Shown: positions 25,349 through 33,365 of the stretch, in pieces | Position numbering within the stretch: the first letter of the stretch is position 1 | How the letters are laid out: every line of letters begins with the position of its first letter | From: Cupriavidus pauculus | GTDB taxonomy: Bacteria; Pseudomonadota; Gammaproteobacteria; Burkholderiales; Burkholderiaceae | Assembly (NCBI RefSeq): GCF_008693385.1 | Contig: NZ_CP044067.1 | Location: 2,523,501-2,587,500 of the forward strand | Direction: 5' to 3' | Length of the DNA: 64,000 nucleotides | The notes under the pieces: model-generated | What the model was told of the DNA's origin: nothing | What the model saw: only the letters and a program-made list of their open reading frames with translations | The model's database searches: none | Translations under genes and position numbers: made by a program

Positions 25349-26332
25349 ATGCCCCGCTTCATGTTCCCGCCGCCGCGGCGCCTGCTGCAGGCGCTCGCCC
25401 TTGCCGTCGCGGCAACCTCGGCCGTCGCGCACGCCGCGGATGAATATCCCACGAAGCCCGTGCGCGTGGTGGTGGCGTTCACCGCCGGTGGCACCACGGA
25501 CATGCTGGCGCGCAGCGTGAGCCAGCATCTGTCGCAAAAGCTCAAGCAGTCGTTCGTGATCGACAATCGTCCGGGCGCCGGCGGCAATATCGGCACGGAG
25601 TTCGTCGTGCGCTCGCCCGCCGACGGCTACACGCTGCTCGTCGACTCGGTGGGCCCGATCGCGATCAACCAGACGCTGTACAAGCGGCTGAACTACGATC
25701 CGCTCAAGGACCTCGTGCCCGTGGTGCAGATTGCCGACGTGCCAAACGTGCTGGTCGTTCATCCCTCGCTGCCGGTGAAGAACTTCGACGAGTTCGTGGC
25801 GTACGCGAAGGCCAATCCGGGCAAGCTCAACTACAGTTCCACGGGCGTCGGCACGTCGTCGCACCTGTCGGGCTTCATGCTGACCGAGCGCATCGGCGCG
25901 CCGGCCACGCATATCCCGTACAAGGGCGCGGACGCGCTCAACGACTTGCTGACGGGCCGCGTGCAATTCATGTTCGCGACGATTCCGTCGGTGATCTCGC
26001 ATATCCAGGCGGGCAAGCTGCGCGCGATCGCGGTCAGCAGCGCCAAGCGGTCGCGTTCGCTGCCCGATCTGCCGACGGTGGCGGAAAAGGGCTTCCCGGG
26101 CTTCGAAGCGGGCTCGTGGTTTGGTATCTTTGCCCCCAGGGGCACGCCGCCCGCGGTGATCGCCAAGGTCAACCAGGCCGTCAACGAGGCGCTGCCGTCG
26201 CTGCAGGCGCAGATGATCCGCGAAGGTGCGGACCCCGTGGGCGGCACGCCCGAGCAGTTCGGCAAGTTCACGCAGAAGGAATACCTGAAGTGGAAGGAAG
26301 TGGTGCGCGCCTCGGGCGCGTCCGTCGATTGA
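25349..26332 (+). CDS. Bug/TctC-family periplasmic receptor (tcu cluster, second)
   Basis: The 327-residue protein has a leader ending at AVAHAADEYPTKP. Its motifs PVRVVVAFTAGGTTDMLARS, DNRPGAGGNIGTE, IADVPNVLVVHP and IPYKGADALNDLLTGRVQFM match the receptor at 3308-4282 almost position for position. The two are the closest pair among the six in the window and probably bind similar ligands. AGGAGA precedes the ATG. The hydroxyacid dehydrogenase gene follows 12 bases after the stop. Confidence 0.88.
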   Translation: MPRFMFPPPRRLLQALALAVAATSAVAHAADEYPTKPVRVVVAFTAGGTTDMLARSVSQHLSQKLKQSFVIDNRPGAGGNIGTEFVVRSPADGYTLLVDSVGPIAINQTLYKRLNYDPLKDLVPVVQIADVPNVLVVHPSLPVKNFDEFVAYAKANPGKLNYSSTGVGTSSHLSGFMLTERIGAPATHIPYKGADALNDLLTGRVQFMFATIPSVISHIQAGKLRAIAVSSAKRSRSLPDLPTVAEKGFPGFEAGSWFGIFAPRGTPPAVIAKVNQAVNEALPSLQAQMIREGADPVGGTPEQFGKFTQKEYLKWKEVVRASGASVD

Positions 26333-26344
26333 AAGGGAGGGAGC

Positions 26345-27352
26345 ATGTCTGACGCTGGTGCCGCGCCGCTGCGGATTCTGATGTCCGATGCCGCGCGCGA
26401 GCAGTACGCGGCTTCGATCGATACGGCATTGGCCGGCCGCCCCTGGGTGCCCGTGCAGGTGCCGTCGGTCGAGGATCGCACCATCGTCGATGCCGATATC
26501 GCGTTTGTCTCGCGCGACGTCACGGGGCTCTCCACCAAGCACGAGATCCAGCCCGTCACGGGCCGGTTCTATACCGCGATGCTGGAAGCACCGTCGCTGC
26601 GCTGGGCGCACGTGCATTCCGCGGGCGCCGATCGCGCGGTGTTCGTGCAGCTGCGCGAGCGCGGCGTGACGGTGACTACCTCGTCCGGCGCCAATGCGGG
26701 TGTGGTCGCGCAGACCGCGCTGGCGGGACTGCTGGCGCTGGCGCGGCATCTGCCGCTGCTCTACGACGCGCAGCGCGAACGCCGCTGGGCGCCGCTCATG
26801 CGCTCCGGCATGCCGCGCGACCTGCAGGGACAGACCGCGACGATCGTCGGCTGGGGGCCCATCGGCCAGCAGATCGGCGCGGTGCTCCGGCTGTTCGGCA
26901 TGAAGCTGATCGTCGTGCGCCAGCGCGCCACGCCGGCCGGCCCCGATTGCGAGACCGTGACGTTCGCCGGTTTTCGTGCGGTGCTGCCGCGTACCGACTG
27001 GCTGATACTCGCGTGCCCGCTCACGGGTGACACGCGTGGCCTCGTCGATGCGGCGGCGCTGGCCGGCCTCGCCGACGGGGCGCGGCTCGTCAACGTCTCG
27101 CGCGGCGAAGTCGTCGATGAGCCGGCGCTGATCGACGCGCTCGGTTCCGGCAAGCTGGCCGGCGCCTACCTCGACGTCTTCGCGCACGAGCCGCTGCCCG
27201 AGGCGTCGCCGCTGTGGACGCTGCCGAACGTCATCGCCACGCCCCATAGCGCGGGTTTCTCGGATGGCAACGCGGCGCGCGTGGTCGAGATCTTCCTGGA
27301 CAACCTGCGCAGCTTCGGCCGCGGCGAGCCGATGCGCAACGTGGTGGGCTGA
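26345..27352 (+). CDS. D-2-hydroxyacid dehydrogenase family protein (tcu cluster)
   Basis: The 335-residue protein has the NAD-binding motif TIVGWGPIGQQIGAVLRLFG. The catalytic Arg is in NVSRGEVVDEPALIDAL, the Glu in DVFAHEPLPEASPLW and the His in VIATPHSAGFSDGN. It should reduce a 2-oxoacid or oxidise a D-2-hydroxyacid. AGGGAGGGAG precedes the ATG, close behind the receptor gene, so it ends the tcu operon. A near-perfect 26-bp palindrome follows seven bases after its stop. The substrate is unknown; a 2-oxo-polycarboxylate from this cluster is plausible. Confidence 0.85.
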   Translation: MSDAGAAPLRILMSDAAREQYAASIDTALAGRPWVPVQVPSVEDRTIVDADIAFVSRDVTGLSTKHEIQPVTGRFYTAMLEAPSLRWAHVHSAGADRAVFVQLRERGVTVTTSSGANAGVVAQTALAGLLALARHLPLLYDAQRERRWAPLMRSGMPRDLQGQTATIVGWGPIGQQIGAVLRLFGMKLIVVRQRATPAGPDCETVTFAGFRAVLPRTDWLILACPLTGDTRGLVDAAALAGLADGARLVNVSRGEVVDEPALIDALGSGKLAGAYLDVFAHEPLPEASPLWTLPNVIATPHSAGFSDGNAARVVEIFLDNLRSFGRGEPMRNVVG

Positions 27353-27358
27353 GCTGGA

Positions 27359-27384
27359 GTGTGGGGCGAAATTTCGCCTCACAC
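27359..27384. terminator. 26-bp near-perfect palindrome after the tcu cluster
   Basis: Positions 27359-27371 and 27372-27384 are inverse copies with a single mismatch (arm GTGTGGGGCGAAA). As RNA it forms a ten-pair stem with one mispair around an AAATTT loop. No T-run follows on either strand, so it is either a weak terminator or an RNA-stabilising hairpin for the operon end, or else a binding site upstream of the receiver gene. Confidence 0.5.
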
Positions 27385-27483
27385 ATGCAGAAAAGGCTTA
27401 CAGCATTTGCGGAAGCCATCGTATTCCGCAAGCCTGGATGAGCGTGCATGATGAGGGCTCGATAACTCGCCTCTGGTCATGCC

Positions 27484-27894
27484 GTGTCATCGCAGCGAAA
27501 TCTCCCGTCCTCCCCTCGCATCCTCGTCGCCGAGGACCATCCGGTCTGCGCGTTGGTGCTCAAGAACGACCTCGCCGAGCTCGGCGCCTTCGATATCGCC
27601 GTATGCGACTGCGGCGTCAGCGCGTGGCGCGCATGGCTGCGCGCGCCCGCCGCGCTGCTGATTACCGATCTCAACATGCCTCGCATGGACGGCATGACGC
27701 TTGCGCGGGCCATTCGCGCGGCCGAGGTGCGCACGAGCCACCGGACCGTGATTGCCGCGCTCACGGCCTCGTTCACGCCGACCCAGCGCATGCATTGCGC
27801 GCAGTCCGGTATCGACGAGCTGCTGCTCAAACCGCTGGAGCTCGGCGCGCTCGAGGCGCTGCTGAAGCGGCACCTCGTCGGCCAACGCGCGTAG
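27484..27894 (+). CDS. Stand-alone response-regulator receiver protein
   Basis: The 136-residue protein is a single CheY-like receiver domain without an output domain. The acidic pair is in ILVAEDHPVC, the phospho-acceptor aspartate in LLITDLNMPRMDG, the Thr/Ala position in VIAALTA and the lysine in ELLLKPLE. The start is GTG. The sequence resembles C-terminal receiver domains of EvgS/BvgS-type hybrid kinases, so it may be a phosphorelay shuttle or a detached receiver. No kinase gene is adjacent. It ends five bases before the converging HD-domain gene's stop. Confidence 0.82.
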   Translation: MSSQRNLPSSPRILVAEDHPVCALVLKNDLAELGAFDIAVCDCGVSAWRAWLRAPAALLITDLNMPRMDGMTLARAIRAAEVRTSHRTVIAALTASFTPTQRMHCAQSGIDELLLKPLELGALEALLKRHLVGQRA

Positions 27895-27899
27895 CCGCC

Positions 27900-28553
27900 T
27901 CAGCCCTTCCACGCGGAGTTGCGGATCACGCTGCAGAAGTTGCCGCGATGGAAGTGCGGCTCCTTGTCCGCGATGACATCGGCCTTGACGTTGCCGAACG
28001 TGGTATCGGGCTTGTGCCGGATGCCGTCGTAGAACGCCTGCAGGATGTCTTCCTTGAAATGCTCGGTGCGCGGGTGCTGGTGCACGACGGCCTCGCGATG
28101 GTCGTCGCTGAACTGGTCGTAGCGAATGCCGAGCACATCCATCTCCACCCCCGTCGTCACGAGCGCGACGACCGGATGCATGAACTCCGGAATGCCGGGC
28201 GTCGTGTGCAGCGCGATGGCGGTCCACACCGTATCGATATCGCGCTGGTCGATGCCGCGGCTGCGCAGGAAGGCCGCGGCCGCATTGGCGCCATCTACCT
28301 CGAAGCGTTTGTCGGCACTGCCGTGCTGCGGCGTCAGGCCCATGTCGTGGAACATCGCACCCGCATAGAGGAGCTCGGCGTCGTAGTCCACGCCCTGGCG
28401 CAGACCCATGCGCTGGCCCGTGAGCGCGGCCCAGTAATAGACGCGGCTGGAATGGTTGAACAGCAGCGCGGATTCGGTGTCGCGGACGACCTCGGTGATT
28501 TCGCGCGCGAGCTTGCTGTCGGGAATGGCGATGCCGCCGATCGAGAATTGCAT
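27900..28553 (-). CDS. HD-domain hydrolase, cyanamide-hydratase-like
   Basis: The 217-residue protein is an HD-fold metal-dependent hydrolase. Visible are FNHSSRVYYWAALTG, the HD doublet in AGAMFHDMGLTPQHG, and IALHTTPGIPEFMHPVV with further histidines. This layout matches the cyanamide hydratase (Ddi2/Cah) group rather than nucleotide phosphohydrolases. AAGGAG lies before the ATG at 28553. It is divergent from a GlxA-type regulator across 130 bases that hold a perfect 9-bp dyad, a pairing that suggests an inducible detoxification or nitrogen-release function on a small nitrile- or isocyanide-like compound. Cyanamide itself is only one candidate substrate. Confidence 0.8.
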   Translation of the reverse strand: MQFSIGGIAIPDSKLAREITEVVRDTESALLFNHSSRVYYWAALTGQRMGLRQGVDYDAELLYAGAMFHDMGLTPQHGSADKRFEVDGANAAAAFLRSRGIDQRDIDTVWTAIALHTTPGIPEFMHPVVALVTTGVEMDVLGIRYDQFSDDHREAVVHQHPRTEHFKEDILQAFYDGIRHKPDTTFGNVKADVIADKEPHFHRGNFCSVIRNSAWKG

Positions 28554-28624
28554 GGCTGACTCCTTGGTTGCAGCGTGATGTGCTGGGGTTGAATCGAGTG
28601 TAGGAGTGCGGGTATGATGGCTGC

Positions 28625-28645
28625 AATCGTCGTGTAACGACGATT
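28625..28645. promoter_or_regulatory. Perfect dyad AATCGTCGT-GTA-ACGACGATT between HD gene and glxA-like gene
   Basis: Nine-base arms match exactly around GTA. The site ends 38 bases before the GlxA-type regulator ATG and 71 bases before the divergent HD-domain gene. It is the only strong dyad in this gap and the natural candidate operator for the divergent pair. Confidence 0.65.
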
Positions 28646-28683
28646 TAAGACATACGCGACAGACGCGGACCGGAGGATGCCCC

Positions 28684-29667
28684 ATGCCATCGCGCACCAT
28701 TGCCATCGTCGCCACGCAGGGCGTGCAGCTGCTCGACGTCTCGGGGCCGCTCGACGTGTTCGCGGAGGCCAACGCGCAGTCGGGCACGGAGGCCTACCGG
28801 TTGCAGGTGATCGGTGTCCGGCGCGGCCCCATCGAGTCGTCGTCGCGCGTGCGGCTGCTTCCGGACCTGGTCATCGAGAACGATCCGCACGGGCGCGGCC
28901 TGCCGCGCGTGCACACGATGCTCGTGGCCGGTGCGCCGCATATCGCGGACGCGGCGCCCGATGCCATGCTCGCGCACTGGCTCCGCAATGTGGTGCCGTA
29001 CGTCAGGCGCTACGGTTCAGTGTGCAGCGGCGCGTTTATCCTTGCGGAAGCGGGACTGCTGTCCGGCAAGCGGCTCACCACCCACTGGGCGGTGGCCGAC
29101 GAGCTCGCCCGGCGCCATCCCGACCTCACGATCGATGTCGATGCGATCCACGTGCGCGACGGCAAGCTGCGCACCGCGGCCGGCGTGACAGCGGGGCTGG
29201 ATCTCGCGCTGGCGCTCGTGGAAGAGGACCTCGGCCGCGAGGTGGCGATGCGCGTGGCGAGCCAGCTCGTGATGTACTTCAAGCGGCCGGGTGGGCAGGC
29301 GCAGTTCAGTCGTCGCGCGGCACCTGCCGCGGAGAACCGCTCGGCATTGCAGGAATTACAACGCTGGGTCGCCGCGCATCCGGCGGCGCGGCACGATGTC
29401 CCCGCGCTGGCCGCGCGCATCGGCGTCAGCGCGCGTCATCTGACGCGGCTCTTTCGCGAGGAGATCGGCATTACGCCGGCTAGCTGGGTGGAGGCCGCGC
29501 GGGTATCGGCCGCGCGGGAGCTGCTGGAGCAGGGCCACCTTGCACCGAAGCAGGTCGCGGCCGAGTGTGGTTTCTCCAGCGTGGATACGTTGCGTCGCGC
29601 GTTTCTGCGCGTGGTCGGCGTGACGCCGGCCGACTATCGCAAGCGGCACGCGCTCGGCGCGCGTTGA
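28684..29667 (+). CDS. GlxA-family regulator (DJ-1/PfpI plus AraC domain)
   Basis: The 327-residue protein combines an N-terminal DJ-1/PfpI domain with a C-terminal AraC DNA-binding domain. The first holds the nucleophile-elbow sequence YGSVCSGAFILAEAGLLSG, whose Cys lies in the usual position. The second contains ARIGVSARHLTRLFREEIG and VAAECGFSSVDTLRRAFLR. GlxA-type proteins sense small metabolites and activate neighbouring catabolic genes. GGAGG precedes the ATG. Divergent orientation and the dyad at 28625 point to control of the HD-domain hydrolase gene and itself. Confidence 0.9.
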   Translation: MPSRTIAIVATQGVQLLDVSGPLDVFAEANAQSGTEAYRLQVIGVRRGPIESSSRVRLLPDLVIENDPHGRGLPRVHTMLVAGAPHIADAAPDAMLAHWLRNVVPYVRRYGSVCSGAFILAEAGLLSGKRLTTHWAVADELARRHPDLTIDVDAIHVRDGKLRTAAGVTAGLDLALALVEEDLGREVAMRVASQLVMYFKRPGGQAQFSRRAAPAAENRSALQELQRWVAAHPAARHDVPALAARIGVSARHLTRLFREEIGITPASWVEAARVSAARELLEQGHLAPKQVAAECGFSSVDTLRRAFLRVVGVTPADYRKRHALGAR

Positions 29668-29686
29668 AACGGGTCCGGACGTGAGG

Positions 29687-30358
29687 TCAGGCGGCGTCGC
29701 TCTTGTTGTTCGCGTTGGCCGCACCCGCCGCATTGGCGGCAGCGGTAGCAGTGGCTTCACGCTTGCGATACGCGGCCACCTTGTGGCGGTTGCCGCAGAG
29801 CGCCATGCTGCACCAGCGGCGGCGATGCGCGCGCGTGCGGTCGTAGAACCACATCGAGCACGTTTCGCTTTCGCATTTGCGGATCAGCGAGAAGTCGCCG
29901 TTCGCGAGCAGGTCCGCGGCGGACAGTGCCAGCGGGACCAGGCACTGCATCGGCGTGTCGGTCGGATAGACACGCGCGAGGCGAATCCTGCCGCTCTCGG
30001 CGGGCGTGAGTAACGCGCGGCAGGCATCGGCTGCAAGATAATCATTGAGCAGCGTCACGTCGACGTCGCCATTGGCCTTGCGCTGGCTCACGGCCTTGCG
30101 CAGCGACTCGCGCAGCGCGGTGGCCGCGGCGAGCAGGCCCTGCGGACGATGCTCGGGCATTTCGCCGTTGGGCAGCAGCGACACGCGCTCGAGCCATTGC
30201 CATACATCCTCGTCGGTCTGCCAGCGGTCGACCGGTGCATCGAGCGCGCGCTCGAGCGTATTCAGCAGGTCCAGTGCGGGATGGTCGGCGAGTAGCCGGG
30301 GCGCATCGGAAGACGTGTTGTTGGACGAAGCCGTTGACGAAGTGGAGGCGGGCGACAT
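29687..30358 (-). CDS. ABATE/CGNR zinc-finger transcriptional regulator
   Basis: The 223-residue protein has an N-terminal ABATE-type helical domain (DHPALDLLNTLE is its typical opening) and a C-terminal CGNR zinc finger. The finger has C-x4-C in KCESETCSMWFYD and then RRWCSMALCGNRHKVAAYRK. Such proteins are predicted stress-responsive DNA-binding regulators. The tail is low-complexity Ala/Asn/Thr. It is monocistronic, converges on the GlxA-type gene with 19 bases between the stops, and is separated by 90 bases from the end of the efflux operon. Its target is unknown. Confidence 0.87.
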   Translation of the reverse strand: MSPASTSSTASSNNTSSDAPRLLADHPALDLLNTLERALDAPVDRWQTDEDVWQWLERVSLLPNGEMPEHRPQGLLAAATALRESLRKAVSQRKANGDVDVTLLNDYLAADACRALLTPAESGRIRLARVYPTDTPMQCLVPLALSAADLLANGDFSLIRKCESETCSMWFYDRTRAHRRRWCSMALCGNRHKVAAYRKREATATAAANAAGAANANNKSDAA

Positions 30359-30448
30359 CGATGGAGCTCCTGCAAGTTCGCGTGAACAGCGTTCGAATGT
30401 AATGCAAAACGCTTGCGCCGGCAGGTCCTTTCAACAAAATGCGTGCGG

Positions 30449-32098
30449 TTACTGAGCATGTGCCATCGCAGACGGCGATGATTTCGACGCGTGTGGCGAT
30501 GGCTCTTCCCCATTTGATGCGCGCCAGCCGCCGCCGAGGGACTTCACGAGCAGGACATTCGCGGTCCATGCGCGCCGTCGCACGGACTCCAGCGCACGCG
30601 CGTCCGCGAGCGCGTTGGCCTGCAATACGCTGACGTCCAGGTACGACACCGCACCCAGCCGATAGCGGTCGAGTCCCGCGCGCAACGCCACCGCGGAGGC
30701 ATCGGCCGCGATGCGATCGTTGTCCGTTGCATCGCGCAAGGCTTGCACGGAGGCGTACCCATCTTCCACCTCCTGCATCGCGCGCAGCACGGTCTGGCGG
30801 TAGTCGGCCGCGCTGGCGTCGAAGCGCGCGTACGCGCTGTCTTCGCCGGCCTGCCGTCGTCCTCCATCGAACAGCGTGCCCGCGATGGCAGGCCCCACGG
30901 CCCAGAAACGGCTCGGCGCGGTGAGCCACCCGGCGAGCCCCGAGCTCTCGAAGCCGAGCCCGAGGTTCAGCATCAGGTCCGGGAAGAATGCCGCGCGCGC
31001 GACGCCGATATCCGCGTTGGCCGCGGCGACGCGACGTTCCGCGGCCGCGATATCGGGGCGGCGTTCGAGCAGTTGCGAGGGGACTGCGCGCGGGGCGGCC
31101 GGCATCTGGGCGATATCGGCATAGAGGTCATCGTTGTTGCAATTATTACCAGTGCAATCGAGCGTTGTGCCGAACGTCGGCATGTCATGCGCAATTTTTG
31201 CATCGGCGCGCGCGGGCAGCGAGAACGTGCTGGCGGACTCGCCGAGCAACGTGGCCAGCGCATGTTCGATCTGCGTGCGCGACAGCTGCACATCGGCGAG
31301 CTGCGCGCGCGTGGACGCGAGTTGCGCGCGGGATTGCGCGACGTCGCCTTCGATCGCGATGCCGTTGCGGTAGCGGTTGGTGACGAGGTCCAGCACGGCC
31401 TGGTAGGTATCGATCGTGCGCGTGAGCAGCCCAGCCTCTCGGTCGAGCGAGCGAATGGCCAGGTAGTCGATGGCGATATCGGCCTGCACGCCGAGCCTCA
31501 CCGCCGCCACGTCGTCGGCGCTGGCGTCCACGCGTGCCTGCGCGGCATCGACTTCGTTGCGGATGCGGCCAAACAGGTCGGGCTCCCACGACGCCGTGAT
31601 GCCGAGCGCGTGGTCGGGCGTCGTATGTCCCGCGAGCGAGTGGCCGCGCACGTTCGCCGACAGGTGGTTGCTCGTGACGCTCGCGCCCGCGCCGACGGTC
31701 GGATAGAACTGCGAGCGCGCGGCGCTGACCTGCGTGCGCGCGTCCTGCAGCAGGGCCACGGCCTTGATCACGGTCTGGCTCGTGATGTCGACGCGCGCTT
31801 CGAGCGCGTCGAGGTCCTTGTCGCCATAGGCGCGCCACCATTCGGGTGCGATATGCGAGGGGCCGCCCGGATGGGCGGGGGTGGCGCTGGCTTGCGCGTA
31901 GTCGCTGCGCGCGCCGGCATAGGTCTCCCGGTATGCGGTGGGCAGCGTCATCGTGGGCCGTTGATAGACGGGGGCGGTGGAGCACCCCGCAGTGAGTGCG
32001 GCAACGAACGCGGCAACGAACGCGGCAACCGACGCGGCAGATAGCGCGGGCATCGGGACGGGCATCGGGACGGGGATAGGGCCAATGCGGATAGGCAT
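30449..32098 (-). CDS. RND efflux outer-membrane lipoprotein (NodT/OprM family)
   Basis: The 549-residue protein is the TolC-like exit duct of the tripartite pump. A lipobox (VAALTAGC) near residue 39 anchors it in the outer membrane. Two OEP repeats follow, recognisable from WWRAYGDKDLDALEARV, SWEPDLFGRIRNEVDAAQAR and RPDIAAAERRVAAANADIGV. The long leader has the odd repeat IPVPMPVPMPA before the hydrophobic core. The ATG lies one base after the adaptor gene stop, so the three pump genes form one operon. An insert with DCTGNNCNNDD near the middle carries two cysteines that could form a disulfide. Confidence 0.9.
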   Translation of the reverse strand: MPIRIGPIPVPMPVPMPALSAASVAAFVAAFVAALTAGCSTAPVYQRPTMTLPTAYRETYAGARSDYAQASATPAHPGGPSHIAPEWWRAYGDKDLDALEARVDITSQTVIKAVALLQDARTQVSAARSQFYPTVGAGASVTSNHLSANVRGHSLAGHTTPDHALGITASWEPDLFGRIRNEVDAAQARVDASADDVAAVRLGVQADIAIDYLAIRSLDREAGLLTRTIDTYQAVLDLVTNRYRNGIAIEGDVAQSRAQLASTRAQLADVQLSRTQIEHALATLLGESASTFSLPARADAKIAHDMPTFGTTLDCTGNNCNNDDLYADIAQMPAAPRAVPSQLLERRPDIAAAERRVAAANADIGVARAAFFPDLMLNLGLGFESSGLAGWLTAPSRFWAVGPAIAGTLFDGGRRQAGEDSAYARFDASAADYRQTVLRAMQEVEDGYASVQALRDATDNDRIAADASAVALRAGLDRYRLGAVSYLDVSVLQANALADARALESVRRRAWTANVLLVKSLGGGWRASNGEEPSPHASKSSPSAMAHAQ

Positions 32099-32099
32099 C

Positions 32100-33365
32100 T
32101 CAGGCTCCCTGCGTGCCGTCGGTGGCCACGCGCACCGTCGTGCCATCGACCACCGCATCGCCGGGGTTGAGCACCACGCGCTCGCCACCTTGCAGGCCGC
32201 TGCGGATCTCGACATGCGAGCCGAAGTCGCGCCCCAGCGATACCGGTACGAGCCGCAGCTTCGACGCGGAATCGACCACCGCGACGAACGTGCCGCGCGG
32301 GAGGAAGACGAGCGTGCTGGCCGGGAGGTCGAAGCCGGGCTGCGCCGCGTGCAGGGACAGATGGGCTTCGGCGTAGGCGCCAGGCAGGATGCTGCCGTTC
32401 TGGCCGTCGGCATCGAGCTCCACGCGCAGCGTGCGCGTGACGGGATCGATGGCCTCCGCGTTGCGGGCGACCGTTGCGGGAAACTTGCGGCCCGGCCATT
32501 GGGGCAGCGCGAGCCATGCCTCGGTCTTGCCGTCGAGCAGGGCGCTGTCGCTTTGCGGCAGCTGCACATAGACACGCAGGCGGTTGCCCTGCGACAGATG
32601 GAACAACTCGGCACCGCGGCCCTGGCCCTGCGTCAGGTTCTGGCTCGTGCCCGAGGTCGTGTTGCTGCTGCCGGCATCGATGAGCGCGCCGGTATCGACG
32701 TTGCGCGCGGTGATGACGCCATCGAACGGGGCGCGCACATGCGTGTAGTCGAGCAACTGCGCGAGCCGCGAGACGTTGGCGTTGGCGGCCGCGAGCAGGG
32801 CGCGCGTGGCTTCCATCTCGGCGGTCTTCTGGTCCGCGTCCTGTTGCGCGACCGAATGCGCGGCGAGCATGTCGCGCCAGCGGGCGGCGGTTTGCTGGGC
32901 GATCGCGAAGTTGGCCGTGGCGGTGGCCACGTCGGCGCGAGCCTGCCTCAGCTGGTCCGAGATTTCGGGGGCATCGATATCGGCGAGCAGCTGGCCGGCT
33001 TTCACGGGCGTGCCGATATCGACGTACCAGTGGCGCAGATAGCCGCTGATGCGCGCGCGCACGGCCGCATCTTCATAGGCCTGCACGTCGGCGGGCAGGG
33101 TCAGGTCCGTGGTCGCGGGCGCTTTGCGGGGCTGCGTGACTGCGACCACGGGCGCGGCATTGTCGGCGGTGCGTGCGTCGAGCACGGCGGTGGCGTGCAG
33201 GCGCGGCAGGATGCCGGTGACCAGCGCGGCGGTCACGATCGCCGCGGCGGCGACGATACCGATCGCGAGGGCCTTGCGATGACCGCGCGTGGGCCGCGGG
33301 CCGGCCGAGTTTGCCGCGGGGCTGGATGGCGTCTGTACGGACGTGTCGGGAACGGGCGCGTTCAT
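32100..33365 (-). CDS. RND efflux periplasmic adaptor subunit (membrane-fusion protein)
   Basis: The 421-residue protein has one N-terminal membrane helix (LAIGIVAAAAIVTAALVTGIL). It then shows the adaptor order: lipoyl half-motif (VRARISGYLRHWYVDIGTPV), coiled-coil hairpin (residues about 130-200, rich in Ala and Gln), second lipoyl half (YTHVRAPFDGVITARNVDTG) and beta-barrel. It bridges the inner-membrane pump and the outer-membrane duct. Its ATG overlaps the pump gene stop by four bases (ATGA). A Gly/Ser/Thr-rich insert (SSNTTSGTSQNL) after the second lipoyl half is unusual in length but lies in a surface loop. Confidence 0.9.
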   Translation of the reverse strand: MNAPVPDTSVQTPSSPAANSAGPRPTRGHRKALAIGIVAAAAIVTAALVTGILPRLHATAVLDARTADNAAPVVAVTQPRKAPATTDLTLPADVQAYEDAAVRARISGYLRHWYVDIGTPVKAGQLLADIDAPEISDQLRQARADVATATANFAIAQQTAARWRDMLAAHSVAQQDADQKTAEMEATRALLAAANANVSRLAQLLDYTHVRAPFDGVITARNVDTGALIDAGSSNTTSGTSQNLTQGQGRGAELFHLSQGNRLRVYVQLPQSDSALLDGKTEAWLALPQWPGRKFPATVARNAEAIDPVTRTLRVELDADGQNGSILPGAYAEAHLSLHAAQPGFDLPASTLVFLPRGTFVAVVDSASKLRLVPVSLGRDFGSHVEIRSGLQGGERVVLNPGDAVVDGTTVRVATDGTQGA

